The notes: a model not told the origin generated them from the letters alone. A DNA stretch of 64,000 nt from Frankineae bacterium MT45 (GCA_900100325.1 LT629697.1:3221423-3285422), one strand, 5' to 3'. Numbered from the stretch's first letter, positions 9,223 to 18,285 are shown. Numbers and translations are program-made.

Positions 9223-10539
9223 CTAGTTTCCAGTGGCAACGTGGACGTGCAATACGGTAGTAGCTCGCGTAATTCCGACATAGTAACTTGTGGTAGAAGA
9301 TGGGGCACCGGTCGGAGAGTAGTGGCTTTCGTGGATTCCGTACACAATGCCTCCGGAGAATATGGGAGCACCACTGTCTCCACTGCCCCCGAGATAGCTC
9401 GCCTCTCCCATTCCGGTGATGCCAGACGGGCCAGTGGCATTTACAGCGACGACTGTACCGCAAGTTGTCCCGTAGTATGCACCAGCCTTGCATACACGCA
9501 TCCCCACAACGGATGTGCCTGTCCCGGAGACTGGATAGCCTGGGCTGAACGTGGTGTTAGCGCCCGCTTGCACGAGAATCTCGGCTCGAGGCGTCCAGCC
9601 AGTGGGATTGTTGATAGAGATGATCCCCTCATCGTCGGAGCCCGTGACGCCGGGACCGTTACTCCAGCCGGTGCCGATCAGGTGATTCTCACCGTTTGTG
9701 AACGTCTCCGTCCATGGTTGTCCCGCAGCGTCATCCAAGCAGTGGCCCGCAGTCAACACAAACAGCGCGTTGTCTACGTTGGATCTCACAATCGGCCCAG
9801 AGGTGCAGCCGTATCCATTGCTCAGAATTCTCAACCCGGCGCGGAGCGGCGGGTCACATGACTGCGGCGTGTCGCAGCTGTCCAAGGATGCCCTGTTGCT
9901 TCCAGCGACCGTCTTGACGATGATTCTCGACCCGAAGCGCGAACGCGCATTTGCGATAAACGTTCTTTGGTGCGCACTTAAGCCGCCAGTTCCCGTCACG
10001 ATCTCAACGGCGTTTTCGGAGGGCACAGTTTGAAGCGTCACTGATACCGGCATGCCCTTATTTATCCGAGGGATGTATGGGCTTAGGGCAACCGTCACAG
10101 CTTCGAGGTCACCTTCCGACCAATGAACAATATTTAAGTCTGTTACGTCCGATAACTGGTGTGCCATAATTCCGGGAATTGCCGGGACACTCACAGCTCT
10201 CATCGTAGACGAACTGGCCACGGCGATATGCATTCGACTATTTGCGTCGAACCAAACTCCGGCGAACCGATTGCCAAAGTATTTCGCAACTTCCGGAATT
10301 TCGAGCACGCCGGCATGCTGAACACCTATTTGAGCTGCCGCAGTGGCTACCGATATATTTCGTTCTTTTGCAAGGCTAATGACGCTGGTGTCGTTTACCG
10401 GAGCGGATTCTGGGACGACTGCTGCGGTCGTACTTGCGCTCGCACTGCCGGGCGTGGAAATGGCCGCAAAGATAGCGCCTATTGGCATGACTGCCATACC
10501 AATCGCACGGTACGTGCGGAACAAATAAGTGCGCTTCAC
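9223..10539 (-). CDS. Secreted trypsin-like serine protease (S1 family)
   Basis: From GTG 10539, with GGAGG eight to twelve bases upstream, the product has 438 residues. A Sec signal peptide (1-35, ending GSASA) is followed by a pro-region to about 235, then a chymotrypsin-fold domain. Catalytic His266 lies in LTAGHC, Asp302/303 in SDDEGI, and Ser389 in GGSGDSGAPIF, all at the right spacing. Cysteine pairs at 244/267 and 350/360 fit extracellular disulphides. The long propeptide resembles streptogrisin and alpha-lytic proteases, whose pro-region assists folding. The frame continues upstream to 10962 but that part has no protein-like content. Codon use is unusually AT-rich for this genome, which suggests acquisition by transfer. 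The gene is monocistronic. Confidence 0.9.
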   Translation of the reverse strand: MKRTYLFRTYRAIGMAVMPIGAIFAAISTPGSASASTTAAVVPESAPVNDTSVISLAKERNISVATAAAQIGVQHAGVLEIPEVAKYFGNRFAGVWFDANSRMHIAVASSSTMRAVSVPAIPGIMAHQLSDVTDLNIVHWSEGDLEAVTVALSPYIPRINKGMPVSVTLQTVPSENAVEIVTGTGGLSAHQRTFIANARSRFGSRIIVKTVAGSNRASLDSCDTPQSCDPPLRAGLRILSNGYGCTSGPIVRSNVDNALFVLTAGHCLDDAAGQPWTETFTNGENHLIGTGWSNGPGVTGSDDEGIISINNPTGWTPRAEILVQAGANTTFSPGYPVSGTGTSVVGMRVCKAGAYYGTTCGTVVAVNATGPSGITGMGEASYLGGSGDSGAPIFSGGIVYGIHESHYSPTGAPSSTTSYYVGITRATTVLHVHVATGN

Positions 10540-10959
10540 TAGCACCCTCCAAATAGAAATAGGTTCTCGGCGATTTGCCGCGACATTACAGTACCTGAAC
10601 GGGCAGCCGCCCGAAGTCAAGACGATTGCCGGGAAGAATCGCATACGACGATCGGACCAGCCGGCGTACGATACGACGCCAAAGAAATTTCCGGCGTCGT
10701 CAGACGACGCCGCCGCGCGCGCCCATCGACAGAAACAAGAGAGACACATCCTGGGCCGTCTCAAATGGGCTGGGCTGACGGGCCCTTGCGGCCGGGAGGT
10801 TGTGCGGAACGCCGTTTTCAGGGGACCGGTGTCGGCTCCAGTGCAGGGGCAACTCGCCGTCGCATCCGACGACAAGCGCGGGCAACGTCCATCTGCGCAC
10901 ACTAGGGACTTGAGATCTCGCAAACACGTGGCACAGCCGCTCACCGGCGAACCCTGGGA
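10540..10959. other. Intergenic stretch, possibly the remainder of a cpaF relic
   Basis: No intact gene is seen. This DNA continues downstream of the recognisable cpaF fragments. Scattered minus-strand peptides could be further decayed cpaF, but I cannot align them with confidence. Confidence 0.35.
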
Positions 10960-11221
10960 CACGTACTAGTTGGCTCATTGCGGCCCCTGCCATCGAGGAA
11001 TGGCTGCAGCCCGAAACCGGATACCTTGTCGAGCACTGAACGGAGCCACACGGTCTAATCCCGAGCGGCGGGAGGGATGACGTGACCGGCCGGTCGAGGT
11101 ACTCGCTGATGACCTCTTCTATGAGGCGACGAGTGGTTGCCGGCTCCGCGATCGGGTCGATGCCGCGGCGCTGAATGAGCTGCCGCACTTCGCTCTCGAC
11201 GATTGTCTGCCCAGACGGCAT
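10960..11221 (-). pseudogene. Frameshifted N-terminal relic of a CpaF/TadA secretion ATPase
   Basis: A frame from ATG 11221, preceded by a GGGAGGG ribosome site, encodes SEVRQLIQRRGIDPI and RRLIEEVISEYLDR and then SSLPPL. These match the N-terminal domain of actinobacterial CpaF/TadA pilus ATPases. After a one-base frameshift near 11034 the next expected motif appears in the neighbouring frame as VLDKVSGFGLQPFLD (family form: V-DAVAGFGPLQPLLD), at the spacing seen in intact proteins. No Walker motif is recognisable further on. The relic therefore lacks the ATPase core and cannot be functional. No other tad genes are nearby. Intact CpaF proteins have roughly 400-450 residues. Confidence 0.65.
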
Positions 11222-11422
11222 CGACCCTCCCCTCCCCCAACACTTGGCCCGAGCTGACTCGGCGAATCGCGCTAGAGCCGCACGCTATACGACTACACAG
11301 CGAAGCCAAATGACGATCACCACAGCTGTGGATGGACACCGACTCACCTCACGACTACTTGACGTGTCGAGCAGCTGACTCTCCGGCCGGGGGTGGCCAA
11401 CTCACGGTCGAGTCCGGCGCGA

Positions 11423-12670
11423 CTACGACGTGAGCGCGCAGGCCCCTCGGTCGCCCCACTGGGGTCCGGCCGCAGAGGGAGTGATGTCGAAGTCGAAGAT
11501 CTGCGTCGGCAGGTAGAGCGAACAGCAGGCGTTGGGGATGTCGACGACGCCACTGATTCGGCCCTCGATCGGCGCCGATCCCAGGATCAGATACGCCTGC
11601 TCGCCGGAGTACCCGAACTTCTTCAAGTACTCGACGGCGTTGAGACAGGCTCGTTTGTAGGCCAGGGCCGCGTCCAGGTAGTGATTCGTGTCGGTGTCGT
11701 GATCGACCGAAATTCCAATGAAACTAAGGAACTCCGAATACCGTGGTTCGACTCGCCCGGGCATGAAGATCGGATTCGTGGTCACTCCGTAGGTCTGCAT
11801 ACCTCCCTTGATGAGGTCGACGTGGAAGTCGATGAAGCCACCCATCTCGATGGCCCCGCAGAAGGTGATCTCACCGTCGCCCTGGCTGAAGTGCAGGTCG
11901 CCTCCGGAGAGCAGCGCACCCGCCACGTGAACCGGATAGAAGACCCGCGATCCCCGGGTGAAGTTCTTGATGTCGTGGTTGCCGCCGTTCTCGCGGGCCG
12001 GGACGGTGCGGGCGCCTTCGGCCCCGATGCGCTCCAGGTCGGAGCCGGTCAGCAATCCGCCCAGCACCCCGGCGGGCTCCGGCGGGAGCGCGAGATCAGG
12101 GACCCGAGTGGGGTCGGTGGCGATGAGGGCACGTTCCCGGGCGTTCCACCGGGCGAGCAGCTCCGCCGACGGCGCGGTGCCGAAGAGACCCGGATGGGTG
12201 ATGCCGGTGTAGCTCACCCCAGGGATATGGCGCGAGGTCGCGACCTGGCCGTGAAAGTCCCAGATGGCCTTGGCCGCGTCCGGGTAGTAGTCGGTGAGGA
12301 ATCCGCCCGCGTTGTTCTTGGCGAAGATGCCGGTGTAGCCCCATCCCTGCCCGGGCGCCGGTCCGACCTCCTGCGGCACCGGGCCGAGGTCGAGGATGTC
12401 GAGCACCAGCAGATCTCCGGGCTCCGCCCCCTCGACTCCGATCGGACCGCTGAGCATGTGCGCCACCGTGAGGTCGACATCCCGCACATCATTGGCCGAG
12501 TCGTTGTTCCCGATCTGATTGTCGGTCCACTCCTTGCACTCCATCCGGAACTCGTCACCCGGCTTCACCCAGGCCACGGCGGGAATGTCGGGATGCCAGC
12601 GGTTGTGACCAGGGACGGTCTGATCCCGCATTGACTTGGACTGATCCACCGAGAAGACGACTTCGGGCAC
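11423..12670 (-). CDS. fmdA: Formamidase / acetamidase (FmdA/AmdA family)
   Basis: The 415-residue protein belongs to the FmdA_AmdA amidases that hydrolyse formamide or short aliphatic amides to ammonia and the acid. Typical stretches are PGHNRWHPDIPAVAWVKPGD near the N-terminus, NDVRDVDLTVAHMLSGPIGV, VAGALLSGGDLHFSQGDGEI (a conserved H-x-SQGDGE metal/active-site region) and the C-terminal SAPIEGRISGVVDIPNACCS. The length is normal. It follows a small FmdB zinc ribbon gene and an NCS1 permease gene in the same direction, pointing to uptake and hydrolysis of a nitrogen compound as ammonia source. The exact substrate cannot be told from sequence. Confidence 0.93.
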   Translation of the reverse strand: MPEVVFSVDQSKSMRDQTVPGHNRWHPDIPAVAWVKPGDEFRMECKEWTDNQIGNNDSANDVRDVDLTVAHMLSGPIGVEGAEPGDLLVLDILDLGPVPQEVGPAPGQGWGYTGIFAKNNAGGFLTDYYPDAAKAIWDFHGQVATSRHIPGVSYTGITHPGLFGTAPSAELLARWNARERALIATDPTRVPDLALPPEPAGVLGGLLTGSDLERIGAEGARTVPARENGGNHDIKNFTRGSRVFYPVHVAGALLSGGDLHFSQGDGEITFCGAIEMGGFIDFHVDLIKGGMQTYGVTTNPIFMPGRVEPRYSEFLSFIGISVDHDTDTNHYLDAALAYKRACLNAVEYLKKFGYSGEQAYLILGSAPIEGRISGVVDIPNACCSLYLPTQIFDFDITPSAAGPQWGDRGACALTS

Positions 12671-12750
12671 AGGGAAACCTTTCGATCGGTTCGACGAGAA
12701 GAGACTGCTTGAGACGAGCTGGAGCTGGTGGGCGACCGGCTCAGCCGGGC

Positions 12751-13044
12751 TTAGGGCCTAGGCAGAGCGGGCAGGTGCGGCCGAGCCCGGACGACAGGGC
12801 GTTTCCCGCCGGCGTCACCGGCAGCGGCTCGCCGCACCACCTGCGGCTGGTCCCGACTCGCCTCCTCGAGGCTGCGGACCACGGCGAGACCGCCTGGCGT
12901 CCGGGCCACGCCCGGCGCCCGGAACACTCGCGGTGAGTGCTCCGAGCAGACCGGGCAACGTACCGGCGCCGACGTCTCGGCCGCTATCGGGAGACGGAGA
13001 CGAAACTCAGCGCAGGACGGGCAGCGGAACTCGTAGATCGGCAC
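12751..13044 (-). CDS. FmdB-type zinc ribbon protein
   Basis: The protein has 97 residues with an N-terminal zinc ribbon: MPIYEFRCPSC (Cys8 and Cys11) and RCPVC (Cys30 and Cys33). MPIYEF-C is the hallmark of the FmdB family, first noted in a formamidase operon. Its role is unknown, although a regulatory function has been proposed. The C-terminal half is Arg- and Ala-rich and shows no domain. It sits between the NCS1 permease gene (16-base gap) and fmdA (80-base gap), all on the minus strand, so the three genes probably form one operon. Confidence 0.85.
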   Translation of the reverse strand: MPIYEFRCPSCAEFRLRLPIAAETSAPVRCPVCSEHSPRVFRAPGVARTPGGLAVVRSLEEASRDQPQVVRRAAAGDAGGKRPVVRARPHLPALPRP

Positions 13045-13060
13045 GGTGGGGCCGGGCGAT

Positions 13061-14791
13061 CTACCGAGCCGCTTCGGCGGCCGGCGGCGAGGTGAGCTGG
13101 ATCAGCTGCGCGTCGGTCTTCTTGCACATGTCATGACACTTCTTGTCCAGGCTGCAGCAGAGCGAACAGATCGGGCCGCTGTGGAACGGGCAGTTCGCCA
13201 TGTCCGGCCGCTCGAAGGTCGTCGTGCAGACGCTGCACTCCAGGGTGACCGCGGAGAGTTGGCCGTCCACCATCAGCGGCTCCGCCAGTGTGTCCTCCCG
13301 CGCGATGTAGTACTTCCCCTTCGTCACCACCGCCAGCAGGGGCGAGAGGACGAAGGCGAGGGCGAGCGCGATGAAGGGCGAGAAGGCCTGGGGATAGGCT
13401 CCGAACCAGTTGTAGAAGGCCATGATCGACACGGTCGAGGCGACCACCATCGACCCGAAGCCGACCGGGTTGAAGTTGTAGAGATGGGCTCGCTTGAACT
13501 CAATTAGTGGTGGGCTGAGGCCGAGCGGCTTGTTCACCACCAGGTCGGCGACCAGCGCACCGATCCAGGCGATGGCGACGTTCGAGTAGAACCCGAGCAC
13601 CGTGTTCAGGAAACCGAAGACACCCATCTCCATGAGCGTCAGCGCGATACCGACGTTGAAGAAGATCCAGACCACCCGGCCGGGGTGGTAGTGCAGTACT
13701 CGCGAGAAGAAGTTCGACCAGGAAAGCGACCCGGAGTAGGCGTTCACGACGTTGATCTTGATCTGCGACAACACCACGAAGAAGACGGCCAGGCCGACGA
13801 CACCCGTGGTCATGAAGGCCCCGAAACCACCGATGTACTGCTCGATCGGCTCCCCGGCCTTGGTGAGGCTGACCCCCTGGGCGGCGACGTAGAAGGCCAG
13901 GAAGGCACCGCCGAGTTGTTTGGCCGCGCCCAGAATGACCCAACCGGGGCCGGCGGCGATAACGGCCGTCCACCATTTCTTGGCATTGGCGGCCGTCTTC
14001 TGCGGCATGAACCGCAGGTAATCCACCTGCTCACCGATCTGGGCGATGAGGGAGAGAGCAACGCCCATACCCAGGCCGAATCCGATGCCACTGAAGTCCG
14101 AACTTCCGTTGTTACCGGCGAAACTCGTGAAATCGGAGTATTTACTCGGCTCAGTGAAAGCGATGTAGACGAACGGGGCAAACATCAGAATCAACCAGAC
14201 CGGTTGCGTCCACACCTGAAGCTTTGACATCGCAGTCATTCCGAAGACGACCAGCGGAATGACGATCAGCGACGCCAGGATATACCCGAGCGCGAGCGGC
14301 AACCCGAATCCGGTATTGAAGGCCTGGGCCATGATCGAGCCTTCAAGGGCGAAGAAGATGAAGGTGAAGCTGGCGTAGACGATCGAGGTGAAGGTCGAGC
14401 CGAGGTAGCCGAAGCCGGCCGCCCGGGTCAGAAGGTCCATGTCGATCGAGTACTTCGCCGAGTAGTAGGCGATCGGGACCGAGGTCAGGAAGATGACGAG
14501 CGCGGCGACCAGCACCGAGGCGAGCGCGTTGGTGAAGCCGTGGGTGATGGCGATCGAAGCACCGATCGCGAAGTCGGCCAGATAGGCGATTCCGCCGAGC
14601 GCGGTGGTAGCGACGGTGAATTCGGTCCACTTCCTAAAGGACTTGGGAGCATACCTAAGCGAGTAGTCCTCAAGAGTCTCGTTGTCGACCATCGAGTTGT
14701 AGCTGCGGGCTACCTGCTTCTCCATTGCCGAGTGCGGCAGTGACGGTGGGACGACGGGTGGCGGCGGAACTTCTGAGATATCCGAGGACAT
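13061..14791 (-). CDS. NCS1-family permease with a Cys-rich C-terminal tail
   Basis: The 576 residues form a purine/cytosine/allantoin-type NCS1 transporter. Residues about 35-95 contain the typical NDETLEDYSLR-like entry (DNETLEDYSLRYAPKSFRKW), then about twelve hydrophobic segments, to about 500. The tail at about 519-556 has eight cysteines, including CSVC, CSLCC and C-x3-C spacing. This looks like a zinc- or metal-binding module and is not part of ordinary NCS1 proteins. The ATG at 14791 has a clear AGAAGGAG site. With FmdB and the formamidase downstream, a nitrogenous amide or urea-like substrate is likely. The tail may be a sensor or docking module. Confidence 0.85.
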   Translation of the reverse strand: MSSDISEVPPPPVVPPSLPHSAMEKQVARSYNSMVDNETLEDYSLRYAPKSFRKWTEFTVATTALGGIAYLADFAIGASIAITHGFTNALASVLVAALVIFLTSVPIAYYSAKYSIDMDLLTRAAGFGYLGSTFTSIVYASFTFIFFALEGSIMAQAFNTGFGLPLALGYILASLIVIPLVVFGMTAMSKLQVWTQPVWLILMFAPFVYIAFTEPSKYSDFTSFAGNNGSSDFSGIGFGLGMGVALSLIAQIGEQVDYLRFMPQKTAANAKKWWTAVIAAGPGWVILGAAKQLGGAFLAFYVAAQGVSLTKAGEPIEQYIGGFGAFMTTGVVGLAVFFVVLSQIKINVVNAYSGSLSWSNFFSRVLHYHPGRVVWIFFNVGIALTLMEMGVFGFLNTVLGFYSNVAIAWIGALVADLVVNKPLGLSPPLIEFKRAHLYNFNPVGFGSMVVASTVSIMAFYNWFGAYPQAFSPFIALALAFVLSPLLAVVTKGKYYIAREDTLAEPLMVDGQLSAVTLECSVCTTTFERPDMANCPFHSGPICSLCCSLDKKCHDMCKKTDAQLIQLTSPPAAEAAR

Positions 14792-15004
14792 TGCGATCTC
14801 CTTCTGCGCGCTGCGACGGTCGCGCTATCACGGCAATACGTGGCCCGCTTCCAACGGGGAGAATCCGGTTCAAACTGTGGATTCGGTAAGCGGAAGAATG
14901 GCGAGATCAAATTTCTGACGTGCGCGATTCCTATTACCAGTGAGTAACGGTCTGCTCACTCACACGGAGCGCACCACTCGCGCGGGCCGCGGACTCAGCC
15001 GCAA

Positions 15005-15074
15005 CTGCGGTGGCGTCATGGCAGCGGACGCTGCGGTGGCGTCATGGCAGCGGGCGCTGCGGGGCGTCAGGGCA
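15005..15074. repeat. Short tandem repeat, about 26-base unit
   Basis: Two copies of a 26-base unit beginning CTGCGGTGGCGTCATGGCAG (15005-15030 and 15031-15056) differ by one base. They are followed by a degenerate copy with a one-base deletion from 15057 and a partial fourth. The array touches the 3' end of yccF and may have grown by slippage. Confidence 0.7.
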
Positions 15075-15504
15075 GCGGGCGCTGCGGCGGCTGGGGTGGC
15101 TGCACAGGCATCGCCGGGTAGACCCCGACCTGGTCGGAGGGCACGATCTGCCGGCCGAGCGGGAGCAGCGAGATCGGGACGAGTTTGAAGCTGGCCACGC
15201 CGAGAGGAATCCCGATGATGGTGAGACAGAGCAGAATGCCGGTGACGATATGCCCGATCGCGAGCCACACCCCGGCCACAATCACCCATAGAACGTTGCC
15301 GATCACCGACCCGACTCCGGCATCCTCTCGGCGAATCACACTGCGTCCGAACGGCCAGAGCGCGTAGTTCGCGATCCGGAAGGAGGCTATGCCGAAGGGA
15401 ATCGTGATGATCAGAATGCAGCAGACAACTCCGGCGACCACGTAGGCGATCGCCATCCAGAATCCGGCGAGCACCAGCCAGATGATGTTGAGCAGCGTCC
15501 TCAC
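15067..15504 (-). CDS. YccF domain inner membrane protein
   Basis: The 145-residue protein contains two copies of the YccF domain: residues about 5-55 (IIWLVLAGFWMAIAYVVAGV ... IPFGIASFRIANYALWPFGR) and about 68-122 (VLWVIVAGVWLAIGHIVTGI ... IPLGVASFKLVPISLLPLGR). Each has a hydrophobic hairpin and a conserved WPFGR or LPLGR ending. The family has no established function. The C-terminal PVQPPQPPQRPLP is low complexity and overlaps the tandem repeat, so the gene end may have been altered by repeat slippage. It is divergent from the flavoprotein gene at 15555. Confidence 0.88.
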   Translation of the reverse strand: MRTLLNIIWLVLAGFWMAIAYVVAGVVCCILIITIPFGIASFRIANYALWPFGRSVIRREDAGVGSVIGNVLWVIVAGVWLAIGHIVTGILLCLTIIGIPLGVASFKLVPISLLPLGRQIVPSDQVGVYPAMPVQPPQPPQRPLP

Positions 15505-15554
15505 GCGATCACCATCTCAAACGCGTCCACGCCGGCACCGCTACCGTGAAGGTC

Positions 15555-17090
15555 ATGGTCGACGCCCCGCAAGCCGCCAACTCCGATGTCTCCCCGTCCG
15601 AGTACGACGTGATCGTGATCGGCGGCGGACCGCCCGGCGAGAACGTGGCCCAGTTCGCCATCCAGGGCAGCGATCGCACCGCCGTCATCGTGGAGCGTGA
15701 ACTCGTCGGTGGCGAATGCTCGTACTGGGCCTGTATGCCGAGCAAGGCACTGCTACGCCCCCTGGACGTGCTCGCCGCCGCCCGTGCCCTCCCCGGCGTC
15801 GCCAGCCTGGTCGGCGACCAACCCATCGACGCCGCCGCGCTACTGGCCCGGCGCGACGACTTCACCAGCCACCACGACGACTCCTCGCAGGTCGAGTGGG
15901 CCGAGAAGAACAACATCTCGGTCGTCCGGGGCCACGGCCGTCTCGACGGCTCCAAGCAGGTCAGCGTGACGGCCAGCGACGGCTCGGTCCGGACCCTGAC
16001 CGCCCGCCACGCCGTCGTGCTGGCCACCGGCACGACCGCCGCGATTCCGCCCGTCGACGGCCTGGCCGAGGCACTCCCCTGGACGTCACGCGATGTGACG
16101 AATCTTCATGAAATCCCAGGACGAATCGCGATCGTCGGTAGCGGCGTAGTGGCCTGCGAGGCGGCCACCTGGCTGCGCGGCCTCGGAGCGGAGGTGACCG
16201 TCATCGGCATGTCGGAGCGTCCGCTGGAGAAGAACGAACCCTTCGCCGGTGACCTCGTCGCCCGGCAGTTCGCCGACTCCGGAATCGTGCTCCACAACGG
16301 GGCGAGCGTGGAGCAGGTTCGGCGGGCCGACCCGCAGGATCGGGGCGAGGGACAGCTGCACGGCGGGGTCGTCGAGGTGAGCTTCAGCGGTCACACCATC
16401 GAGGTCGATGAAGTGCTGGTCGCGGCCGGTCGCCGCCCGGCCAGCGGCGACCTCGGGCTAGCCTCGGTCGGACTGGAGGAGATCGTCGCGGCGAACAAGG
16501 GCTTCGTAGCCACCGACGACCATCTGGCCGCCAGCGGCCTTGAGGGCGACGCCCCTCCCTGGCTCTACGTCGTCGGTGACCTGACCGGACGCGCTCTGCT
16601 GACCCACATGGGCAAGTACCAGGCCCGCATCGCCGGAGCCGTCATCGCAGCCAGGGCCGAGGGACGCAGCCTGGACTCCGACCGGTTCCGCGATCGCGCC
16701 GATCACGACCAGGTCCCGCAGGTCACCTTCACCGACCCGCAGGTCGCGTCAGTGGGGCAGACCGAGGCCGGTGCGCGAGCGGCCGGCATCGATGTCGAGA
16801 CCGTCGAGTACGACCTGGCCTCTGTGGCCGGTGCCTCCCTCACCCGCGACGGCTACCGGGGGCGGGCCAAACTCGTGATTGACCGGTCGAGCAACGTGAT
16901 CGTCGGGGCGACCTTCGTCGGGCCCGAGGTGGCCGAACTCGTGCACGCGGCCACCATCGCAATCGTCGGACGGGTCGGGTTGGAGACGCTCTGGCACGCC
17001 GTCCCGTCCTATCCGACGGTCAGTGAGATCTGGCTGCGCCTGCTGGAGACTCTCGACAACCAGCGCCGCGGCGAGCGCTCCCCCAGCTGA
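15555..17090 (+). CDS. Pyridine nucleotide-disulfide oxidoreductase (class I flavoprotein)
   Basis: The 511 residues match the dihydrolipoamide dehydrogenase / mercuric reductase class. The FAD site VIGGGPPGE is at 22-29, the redox cysteine pair is Cys55/Cys60 in GGECSYWACMPSK, a second GSGVVACEAA dinucleotide site is at about 190, and the FAD motif YVVGDLTG is near 336. The C-terminal HAVPSYPTVSE supplies the His/Glu pair of the active site. No lipoyl or metal-binding domain is attached, so the substrate is open: mycothione, quinone or another disulfide are possible. The ATG at 15555 is the conserved start; the frame opens nine bases earlier at a GTG. Confidence 0.88.
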   Translation: MVDAPQAANSDVSPSEYDVIVIGGGPPGENVAQFAIQGSDRTAVIVERELVGGECSYWACMPSKALLRPLDVLAAARALPGVASLVGDQPIDAAALLARRDDFTSHHDDSSQVEWAEKNNISVVRGHGRLDGSKQVSVTASDGSVRTLTARHAVVLATGTTAAIPPVDGLAEALPWTSRDVTNLHEIPGRIAIVGSGVVACEAATWLRGLGAEVTVIGMSERPLEKNEPFAGDLVARQFADSGIVLHNGASVEQVRRADPQDRGEGQLHGGVVEVSFSGHTIEVDEVLVAAGRRPASGDLGLASVGLEEIVAANKGFVATDDHLAASGLEGDAPPWLYVVGDLTGRALLTHMGKYQARIAGAVIAARAEGRSLDSDRFRDRADHDQVPQVTFTDPQVASVGQTEAGARAAGIDVETVEYDLASVAGASLTRDGYRGRAKLVIDRSSNVIVGATFVGPEVAELVHAATIAIVGRVGLETLWHAVPSYPTVSEIWLRLLETLDNQRRGERSPS

Positions 17091-17109
17091 CACGTAGCGC
17101 CGGAGGGTC

Positions 17110-18285
17110 CTAGGCGCAGACTTGATTCAGCAACGCGACGTAGCGCTCGCCGATTGCCTCGACCGAGAACAGCTGCGCGTGTTCAGCGGCGTGCTTGCCC
17201 AGCTCCGTACGCAGTTCGTCGTCCGAGAGCAGGTCATGCAGCGCCTCCGCGATCTCTGAGGCCGATCCGGGCGCGACCAGCCGACCGGATTCGCCGTCCT
17301 CGACGGCATCGGCCAGACCGGGGAGTCGAGACGCGATGATCGGAACCCCTGCTCCCATCGCCTCCAACAGCGCCACCGGAAGGCCGTCCTGATCGCCGGA
17401 AGCCGCCTGAATCGACGGGAACACCGCTACCGCCGCGGCCCCGTACTCCCGCGCCAACTCGGCTCGGCCGAGCGCGCCGACGAACGTCACCGGCAGGCCA
17501 GAGGCCTTCTCCTCGAGTTCGGCGCGGAGCGGGCCGTCGCCGACGATACGCAGCTGCACTCCTGACAGATCCAGCTGCCGGAGAGCCTCAAGAAGGTGCG
17601 CCAGGCCTTTCTTCTCGACCAGGCGACCGACGAACAGCACTCTTCCCGATTCGCGTTGCATCGTCTCGGCAACCCGACTGATTGCTTTCAGGTCCGCACC
17701 CATCGGCAACACATGCGTCGTCTGCGGGTCCGAGCCAAGGGCCAGAAGCTGATCCCGCATCTCCGAGTTCATTGTCGTCGCCGCGGTAGCGTTGCGCAGC
17801 ACCAGCCGGATAAGTCGACGGCTGATCGGATCCTTCAGACCGTAGAGGTCCCCGCCCAGGGTCGTGACGACCTTAGGGATTCGCGGTGCCGCCAACAGGG
17901 CCACAAGCCCTTGCGGAATAAGCCAATGAACGTGCATGACGGTCGGCTTGACCCGTCGCACGGCGCGCCGCACCGCAAGGAACTCCGCGATGAAGAAGAA
18001 CGGCACCTGAAGCCACCGGCTCGGGCGGCTGCGCAAGTTCTCCAGGATGGCGCCGTCAGCCAGATCCTCCCAGCGCCGGAAGAAGTATCGAAATCGGATC
18101 ACTGACAGCGCGCCGTCGATCTCGGTCGGACGACCGCCGGGAACCGCCGGAACCACCACCGTAGTCGCGAACGCCTCGGACTCGAACGTCGCCAGATCGC
18201 GGACGAACGCTGGGACGCCGTCAGCTGGGTTTGTCGGATAGGTCGAAGCGAGAATGAGTAGGCTTCGGGGGTTCATGCAAGACAT
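17110..18285 (-). CDS. Glycosyltransferase, GT4 family
   Basis: The 391 residues have the two-domain GT-B fold. The N-terminal half begins LLILASTYPTNPADGVPAFV, and the C-terminal half carries RVLFVGRLVEKKGLAHLLEAL (about 215-235), LRIVGDGPLR and the nucleotide-sugar pocket VFPSIQAASGDQDGLPVALLEAMGAGVPI, with the family E-x7-E pattern slightly altered. Enzymes of this group transfer sugars from nucleotide donors, often in cell-surface glycans. No signal peptide is present. It starts next to a divergent epimerase gene, and a SAM methyltransferase follows that one, so the three may serve one glycan. The start could also be nine bases inward at ATG 18276. Confidence 0.9.
   Translation of the reverse strand: MSCMNPRSLLILASTYPTNPADGVPAFVRDLATFESEAFATTVVVPAVPGGRPTEIDGALSVIRFRYFFRRWEDLADGAILENLRSRPSRWLQVPFFFIAEFLAVRRAVRRVKPTVMHVHWLIPQGLVALLAAPRIPKVVTTLGGDLYGLKDPISRRLIRLVLRNATAATTMNSEMRDQLLALGSDPQTTHVLPMGADLKAISRVAETMQRESGRVLFVGRLVEKKGLAHLLEALRQLDLSGVQLRIVGDGPLRAELEEKASGLPVTFVGALGRAELAREYGAAAVAVFPSIQAASGDQDGLPVALLEAMGAGVPIIASRLPGLADAVEDGESGRLVAPGSASEIAEALHDLLSDDELRTELGKHAAEHAQLFSVEAIGERYVALLNQVCA

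Noticed and set aside
9223-10962. Longer start for the secreted protease (10962)
   Set aside because: The extension has no ribosome site and overlaps the cpaF relic. GTG 10539 has GGAGG upstream and begins a normal signal peptide.
11393-12634. Plus-strand frame of 413 codons opposite the formamidase
   Set aside because: It is Arg/Val/Gly-rich antisense shadow. The minus-strand protein is a clear family member.
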